Positions 32,820 through 36,813 of a stretch of 36,813 nucleotides of DNA are shown piece after piece. Positions within the stretch are counted from its first letter, which is position 1, and the number at the start of each line of letters is the position of its first letter. Under the pieces are notes generated by a model. That model was not told the origin of the DNA. It saw nothing but the letters and a program-made list of their open reading frames with translations, and searched no databases. Location: assembly GCF_012844305.1 (NCBI RefSeq), contig NZ_JABANE010000092.1, positions 1-36,813 of the forward strand, given 5' to 3'. The stretch comes from Flammeovirga aprica JL-4 (GTDB lineage: Bacteria > Bacteroidota > Bacteroidia > Cytophagales > Flammeovirgaceae). The translations under genes and the position numbers were made by a program.

Positions 32820-33752
32820 ATGAAAGTAACTGTAGTTGGAGCTGGTGCAGTAGGTGCAAGCTGTGCTGAGTATATCGCTATCAAAGATTTTGCAGACGAA
32901 ATCGTAGTAGTTGATATCAAAGAAGGATTTGCAGAAGGTAAAGCAATGGACTTAATGCAAACTGCATCTTTAAATGGGTTTGATTCTACAATCACTGGTG
33001 TAACGAATGATTATGCTGCAACTGCAGGTTCTGATGTAGCGGTAATCACTTCTGGTATTCCAAGAAAGCCAGGTATGACTCGTGAAGAGTTAATCACTAC
33101 AAACGCTAACATTGTAGAAACTGTAGCGAAGAATTTAATCGCAAATTCTCCAGACGTAATTATCATCGTAGTATCTAATCCAATGGATACAATGACTTAC
33201 TTAGCTGCTAAAGCTACTGGTCTTCCTAAAAACCGTATCATCGGTATGGGTGGTGCATTGGATAGTGCTCGTTTCAAATATCGTTTAGCTGAAGCTTTAG
33301 GTTGTCCTCAATCTGACGTTTCTGGTATGGTAATCGGTGGTCACTCTGACGTAGGAATGGTTCCACTAATCGAGAAAGCTACTCGTAATTCAGTTCCTGT
33401 ATCTGAATTCTTAACTGAAGAGCAAAAATCATCAATCGTTGAAGCTACTAAAGTAGGTGGTGCTACACTTACTAAATTATTAGGTACTTCAGCTTGGTAT
33501 GCTCCAGGTGCAGCAGTTTCTGAATTAGTTAAAGCAATCGCTTTAGACTCTAAGAAAATGTTCCCTTGTTCAGCATTATTAGAAGGTGAGTATGGTTTAA
33601 ATGATCTTTGTATCGGTGTACCTGTAGTATTGGGTAAAAACGGTATCGAGAAAATCGTTGAAATCGAGCTTTCTGAAGACGAAAAAGCAAAATTACATAC
33701 TTCAGCTGAAGGTGTTAAGAAAACTAACGGCTTATTAGACGTTAAAGCTTAG
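32820..33752 (+). CDS. mdh: Malate dehydrogenase
   Basis: The 310-residue enzyme is a LactateDH-like malate dehydrogenase that interconverts malate and oxaloacetate with NAD in the TCA cycle. The NAD-binding fold shows VTVVGAGAVGASCAEYIA and the acidic VVVDIKEG. The SGIPRKPGMTREEL loop carries the double-Arg pattern of malate-specific enzymes. VVSNPMDTMTYLA, LDSARFKYRLAEAL and the catalytic His in IGGHSDVGM follow. Codon choice is narrower and less AT-rich than in the accessory genes, as expected for a highly expressed gene. It is monocistronic, with a strong terminator after it and the divergent murF operon upstream. Confidence 0.97.
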   Translation: MKVTVVGAGAVGASCAEYIAIKDFADEIVVVDIKEGFAEGKAMDLMQTASLNGFDSTITGVTNDYAATAGSDVAVITSGIPRKPGMTREELITTNANIVETVAKNLIANSPDVIIIVVSNPMDTMTYLAAKATGLPKNRIIGMGGALDSARFKYRLAEALGCPQSDVSGMVIGGHSDVGMVPLIEKATRNSVPVSEFLTEEQKSSIVEATKVGGATLTKLLGTSAWYAPGAAVSELVKAIALDSKKMFPCSALLEGEYGLNDLCIGVPVVLGKNGIEKIVEIELSEDEKAKLHTSAEGVKKTNGLLDVKA

Positions 33753-33774
33753 TCAGTAGAACGGAATTTATAGG

Positions 33775-33810
33775 AAATGTCCACCGCTATTTATTTAGTG
33801 GTGGACATTT
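33775..33810 (+). terminator. mdh terminator
   Basis: AAATGTCCACC (33775-33785) pairs perfectly with GGTGGACATTT (33800-33810) and is followed by more T. It lies 22 bases after the mdh stop. Confidence 0.88.
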
Positions 33811-33987
33811 TTTGTTAAGAAGTTTTTGTATTTCAACCGATAGAATTCGTATTGGATTTATTAGATTTGTATTTGGCTGTTACAATAATAATAGAGTAGC
33901 AGCTAATGTTTCTTCTAATTTTTATCCCCAAACAAACTTTAGCTGAAACAAACTTATTAGATTACTAAAAGAATTTTTCCCTAAAAT

Positions 33988-35313
33988 ATGAGAATCGGTG
34001 TTATAGGAGGAGGAATATCAGGGCTTACCGCTGCCTATTATTTACAGAAAAAAGGCCATACCTGCGTTGTTTTAGAAGCAAGTGACAGGACGGGAGGTTG
34101 TATTCAGACTGAAAAAATAGATGGACGCCTCTTAGAAAATGGACCCAACTCCTTGCTCTTTAGCGATGATCATCTCTCTTTGATAAAAGAATTAGGCCTT
34201 GAAGATCAATTACAAGAAGCCGCTGACGTCAATAAGGATCGTTTTATCTTAAGAAATGGAAAGTACAATGTGCTGCCATCAGGTCCTTTGAATTTCTTCA
34301 GTAATAAATTCTTTGGTTGGAATACAAAATTGAAAATCATCACTGAATATTTCAGAAAAAATAAGGCAAAATCTGACAATGAGTCTTTGTATGATTTTTT
34401 TGAAAGACGATTCAATAATGAGGTGTGTGATTACGCTGTAGATCCTTTTGTAAGAGGTATTTACGCAGGAGATCCTAAACAACTGAAGATTAAGGCTTCA
34501 TTTCCTTCCATTTATAATGCTGAAAAGAATCATGGTTCTATCATTAAAGGAATGATTCAGCTAAGAAAAGAGAATAAAGCCAATGGAGTAGCGGTAAAAA
34601 GAAAAACAGCATACAGCTTCAAGGATGGGATACAGACACTGACCAATGCTTTAGCAAATAAAGTAGACGTTAGTTATAATTCTGAAGTTGAAAGCTTGAC
34701 TATAGTCGATGATATTTTCTCTGTAAAAACATACAATGATGAGTTCTTATTTGATAAAGTTATCATTTGTACACCTCCAGAAGCGACTTCTAAGATTGTT
34801 CAATTCCTTTCTCCTAAAACAGCAGAAAAATTAGAAAAGGTTTTCTGCCCACCTATGTGTGTGGTGCATTCTGTCTTCTCTAAAGAAGCTTCTCAAAACA
34901 CACCTGTAGGATTTGGAGGTTTGAACCCATCGGTAGAGAAAACCTTTACAGCAGGCTCTATTTGGTCATCTTGTATTTTTCCAAACAGAACTTCAAATGA
35001 TGAAGTGCTAGTGACATCTTTTGTTGGGGGAGCACACACACCTGAAAATGCGAAACTCGAAGAAGGTAATATCAAAAACAGTGTTGGAAATGAACTGCAA
35101 TCTACATTAGGTTTTACAGATCAGCCAGTCTACCAAAAAACGCATAAATGGAGAAAAGCGATTCCTCAGTATGATCAGAATATTTTAAATCTTTGGGAAA
35201 CTATGGAAAAAGAGCCGATTCCAAATTTATATTATTCTGTGAATTGGAAAGATGGTATTGCTGTACCGGATTGTATTGAAAAAAGTAAAAAATTGGTAGA
35301 AGATCAATTTTAA
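33988..35313 (+). CDS. hemG: Protoporphyrinogen oxidase
   Basis: This is a FAD-dependent oxidase converting protoporphyrinogen IX to protoporphyrin IX (HemG in many bacterial annotations, also called HemY type). The 441-residue length is a little short of the family's usual ~450-470. The dinucleotide-binding start is RIGVIGGGISGLTAAYYLQK, then VLEASDRTGGCIQTEK, the family's ENGPNSLLF motif, DPFVRGIYAGDP (active-site region), and a C-terminal FAD-binding segment ending YYSVNWKDGIAVPDCIE. It uses oxygen as electron acceptor in characterised relatives. It appears to be a single-gene unit. A TAGATTTG -7-like box lies at 33862-33869, but the leader would be long. Confidence 0.92.
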   Translation: MRIGVIGGGISGLTAAYYLQKKGHTCVVLEASDRTGGCIQTEKIDGRLLENGPNSLLFSDDHLSLIKELGLEDQLQEAADVNKDRFILRNGKYNVLPSGPLNFFSNKFFGWNTKLKIITEYFRKNKAKSDNESLYDFFERRFNNEVCDYAVDPFVRGIYAGDPKQLKIKASFPSIYNAEKNHGSIIKGMIQLRKENKANGVAVKRKTAYSFKDGIQTLTNALANKVDVSYNSEVESLTIVDDIFSVKTYNDEFLFDKVIICTPPEATSKIVQFLSPKTAEKLEKVFCPPMCVVHSVFSKEASQNTPVGFGGLNPSVEKTFTAGSIWSSCIFPNRTSNDEVLVTSFVGGAHTPENAKLEEGNIKNSVGNELQSTLGFTDQPVYQKTHKWRKAIPQYDQNILNLWETMEKEPIPNLYYSVNWKDGIAVPDCIEKSKKLVEDQF

Positions 35314-35326
35314 TAGATAAATAAGT

Positions 35327-35380
35327 TAAGGAATTGGATTTCAGTATGCATTCTTAGTTTTCCATTATTGCAATTCCTTA
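35327..35380 (+). terminator. Long-loop inverted repeat after hemG
   Basis: TAAGGAATTG (35327-35336) pairs with CAATTCCTTA (35371-35380) across a 34-nt loop. It lies 13 bases after hemG. The long loop and absence of a T-run make it a weak terminator candidate. Confidence 0.4.
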
Positions 35381-35425
35381 CATAAATAATAATATAACAT
35401 TCAAACTATCAAAAATCTCCATCAG

Positions 35426-35460
35426 TTTCACCAAAAAACATTGAGATTTATGTATGTTTG
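35426..35460 (+). promoter_or_regulatory. Probable fsa promoter
   Basis: TATGTTTG (35453-35460) matches the Bacteroidota -7 consensus TAnnTTTG. TTTC (35426-35429) lies 23 bases upstream as an imperfect -33 element. The -7 box is 30 bases from the fsa ATG, a usual short leader. Confidence 0.45.
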
Positions 35461-35490
35461 CTACATATAAATTTTTAGACAAAAATACTT

Positions 35491-36147
35491 ATGAAATTTT
35501 TTATAGACACCGCAAACCTTGAAGAAATCAAAGAAGCGTACTCAATGGGCGTTCTTGATGGTGTAACAACTAACCCATCGCTAATGGCAAAAGTTGGTGT
35601 GAAAGGAACAGAAGCTGTAAATGCTCACTACAAAGCAATCTGTGAGATTGTTGACGGTGACGTAAGTGCTGAGGTACTTTCAACAACTTATGAGGAGATG
35701 ATCAAGGAAGGAGAAGTTTTAGCGGCAATTGACCCTAAAATTGTAGTGAAGGTTCCAATGATTGAAGACGGTTTGAAAGCTATTAAATATTTTTCAAGCA
35801 AAGGTATTGATACAAACTGTACTTTAATTTTCTCAGCAGGTCAAGCATTATTGGCTGCTAAAGCAGGTGCAACTTACGTTTCTCCATTTATTGGTAGATT
35901 GGATGACGTTTCTACTGACGGTTTACAATTGGTAGAAGACATCGTAACTATTTTTGAAAACTATGGTTTCGGTACGCAAGTATTAGCCGCTTCAGTAAGA
36001 CACCCTATGCACATCTTGGATTGTGCTAAACTTGGTGCAGACGTAGCTACTTGTCCATTGAACGCAATCAAAGCATTATTAAACCACCCTCTTACAGACA
36101 AAGGTTTAGCTCAATTTGTTGCGGATGCTAAGAAAATGGAAGAATAA
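35491..36147 (+). CDS. fsa: Transaldolase / fructose-6-phosphate aldolase
   Basis: This 218-residue protein is of the short transaldolase family (TalC/FSA/MipB). The N-terminus is MKFFIDTANLEEIKEAYSMG, then GVTTNPSLMAK. The Schiff-base lysine is in KIVVKVPMIEDGLKAI, and TNCTLIFSAGQALLAAKAGA, SPFIGRLDD, LAASVRHPMHI and the late GADVATCPLNAIKAL complete the TIM barrel. Members act as transaldolase in the pentose-phosphate pathway or as fructose-6-phosphate aldolase; these cannot be separated with certainty by eye. Codon use is biased like that of mdh, suggesting strong expression. A likely promoter lies just upstream and hairpins lie downstream. The following gene belongs to an IS element. Confidence 0.93.
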   Translation: MKFFIDTANLEEIKEAYSMGVLDGVTTNPSLMAKVGVKGTEAVNAHYKAICEIVDGDVSAEVLSTTYEEMIKEGEVLAAIDPKIVVKVPMIEDGLKAIKYFSSKGIDTNCTLIFSAGQALLAAKAGATYVSPFIGRLDDVSTDGLQLVEDIVTIFENYGFGTQVLAASVRHPMHILDCAKLGADVATCPLNAIKALLNHPLTDKGLAQFVADAKKMEE

Positions 36148-36169
36148 GAAACTTTTCTTTATTGAATAA

Positions 36170-36197
36170 GTTACTATTACCCTACAGGGGTGATAAC
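36170..36197 (+). terminator. Hairpin after fsa
   Basis: GTTACTATTACCCT (36170-36184, one extra base) can pair imperfectly with AGGGGTGATAAC (36186-36197) around a tight loop. It lies just after the fsa stop and may terminate it. Confidence 0.4.
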
Positions 36198-36206
36198 TCA
36201 TATATG

Positions 36207-36232
36207 GGGACATTGTTATTGTGCAATGTCCC
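36207..36232. repeat. GGGACATTG/CAATGTCCC hairpin repeat
   Basis: GGGACATTG (36207-36215) and CAATGTCCC (36224-36232) form a perfect 9-bp stem with an 8-nt loop, and the right arm continues TACA. The GGGAC...GTCCCTAC form recalls GTAGAGACG-type palindromic repeats common between genes in some Bacteroidota and cyanobacteria. A degenerate relative may be at 7313-7339. Confidence 0.5.
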
Positions 36233-36381
36233 TACATTTGTACAATGCCTTTTGTGGAAAATGGCGTATTAAATTTATTTTTAGGTATCTAAACTTAGAT
36301 CGCCCTAAATAGTAAAACGTACTTCTGTTACGGTTAACTGATTTACATTAGTGTAAAAGTAACCAAACAACCAGATGTATT

Positions 36382-36813
36382 ATGATCAATTTTGAAGGTT
36401 TTGACGATAGAACATTTTATTCAACATTTCAAAAAGAAGAAGATTGTCTTGAATATTTATCGACACTAAAGTGGAGTGATCATTACAAATGTAGGAAATG
36501 TGAACATACAAAATATATGAAAGGTAAAAAGTTGCATTCTAGACGTTGTCAAAAGTGTAAATATGATGAGTCTGTTACAGCTCATACCCTATTTCATAAG
36601 CTGAAATTTTCAATTCTAACTGCTTTTGAATTCATATTTAAAGTTAGTTGTGATAAGAAAGGCATGTCCACTTTAACTTTAAGTGAGAAACTGTCCTTGA
36701 GTTATCAAAGCTGTTTAAATTTCAGACGTAAAGTACAATATTCTATGCAAAGTAGTTTACAGCATCCTTTGAAGGGGTATGTTGAAGTAGATGAGTTTGC
36801 TGTAGGTGGGTAT
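36382..36813 (+). mobile_element. IS1595-family transposase gene, cut by the window end
   Basis: From ATG 36382 the frame is open to the last base (144 codons) without a stop. The N-terminal domain is a zinc ribbon: YKCRKCEHTK (C37, C40) and RRCQKCKYDESVTAHTLFHK (C56, C59), followed by a helical region. At residues 132-144 comes GYVEVDEFAVGGY, the start of the ISXO2-like DDE domain with the first catalytic Asp at 137. This order is that of IS1595-family transposases. The rest of the DDE domain and the right end lie outside the window. The left terminal repeat should lie between 36233 and 36381; I could not identify it without the other end. Whether the copy is intact is unknown. Confidence 0.85.

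Noticed and set aside
1..36813. CRISPR array or tRNA/rRNA genes
   Set aside because: No regularly spaced direct repeats and no cloverleaf or rRNA signatures were seen on either strand by eye.

Overview
The window reads as chromosome of a low-GC Bacteroidota bacterium, probably a marine Cytophagales/Flammeovirga-like gliding organism. The genus is inference; the phylum is well supported by a GldG homologue, a type IX secretion C-terminal tail on a 1174-residue exported protein, a TonB-dependent receptor with a CarboxypepD_reg-like N-domain, Bacteroidota-style Rhs cores (YPFG, YRYGFNGKE, GKFLSVDPL motifs) and TAnnTTTG-type -7 boxes.

Layout. (1) 1-6391 is an AT-rich accessory island: one 5'-truncated Rhs core-plus-toxin-tip cassette (4435-5565) with a lipoprotein gene directly behind it (5543-6118), preceded by a row of small lipoprotein, exported or cytosolic ORFs that look like orphan immunity genes. 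Several of these are damaged: frameshifts at an A9 run and a C7 run, missing start codons, a lone lipoprotein signal head, and a toxin-tail fragment resembling NUMOD1. (2) 6100-6335 is packed with hairpins, followed by an Rpn/PDDEXK_2 nuclease-transposase gene (6392-7228). (3) 7359-9704 is a TonB-dependent receptor on the minus strand, then a 773-base gap holding a frameshifted small membrane protein gene and a hairpin cluster. (4) 10478-36147 is ordinary, compact housekeeping sequence: cca-hemE, gldG, a zinc-ribbon membrane protein, two tandem M1 metallopeptidases, dprA-glycerate kinase, rsmA, a BNR-repeat T9SS-exported protein, pdxA-DUF3299-fur, murF-aminotransferase, mdh, hemG and fsa. (5) The window ends inside an IS1595-type transposase.

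The genes form short operons: cca-hemE, dprA-glycerate kinase, pdxA-DUF3299-fur and murF-degT. Strong intrinsic terminators separate many of them. hemE and hemG are both haem-pathway enzymes but are far apart.

The most unusual signal is a small family of hairpins (6136-6169, 6224-6256, 10235-10269, with partial copies at 3700-3726 and 6110-6123). They share a ~15-nt apex (TTAAGCCGTAGGCGT-like) but have unrelated, self-complementary arms, and the apex itself shows compensatory changes. The second theme is immunity-gene decay in the Rhs island, with single-base indels in homopolymers that could be true decay, phase variation, transcriptional slippage or sequencing error.
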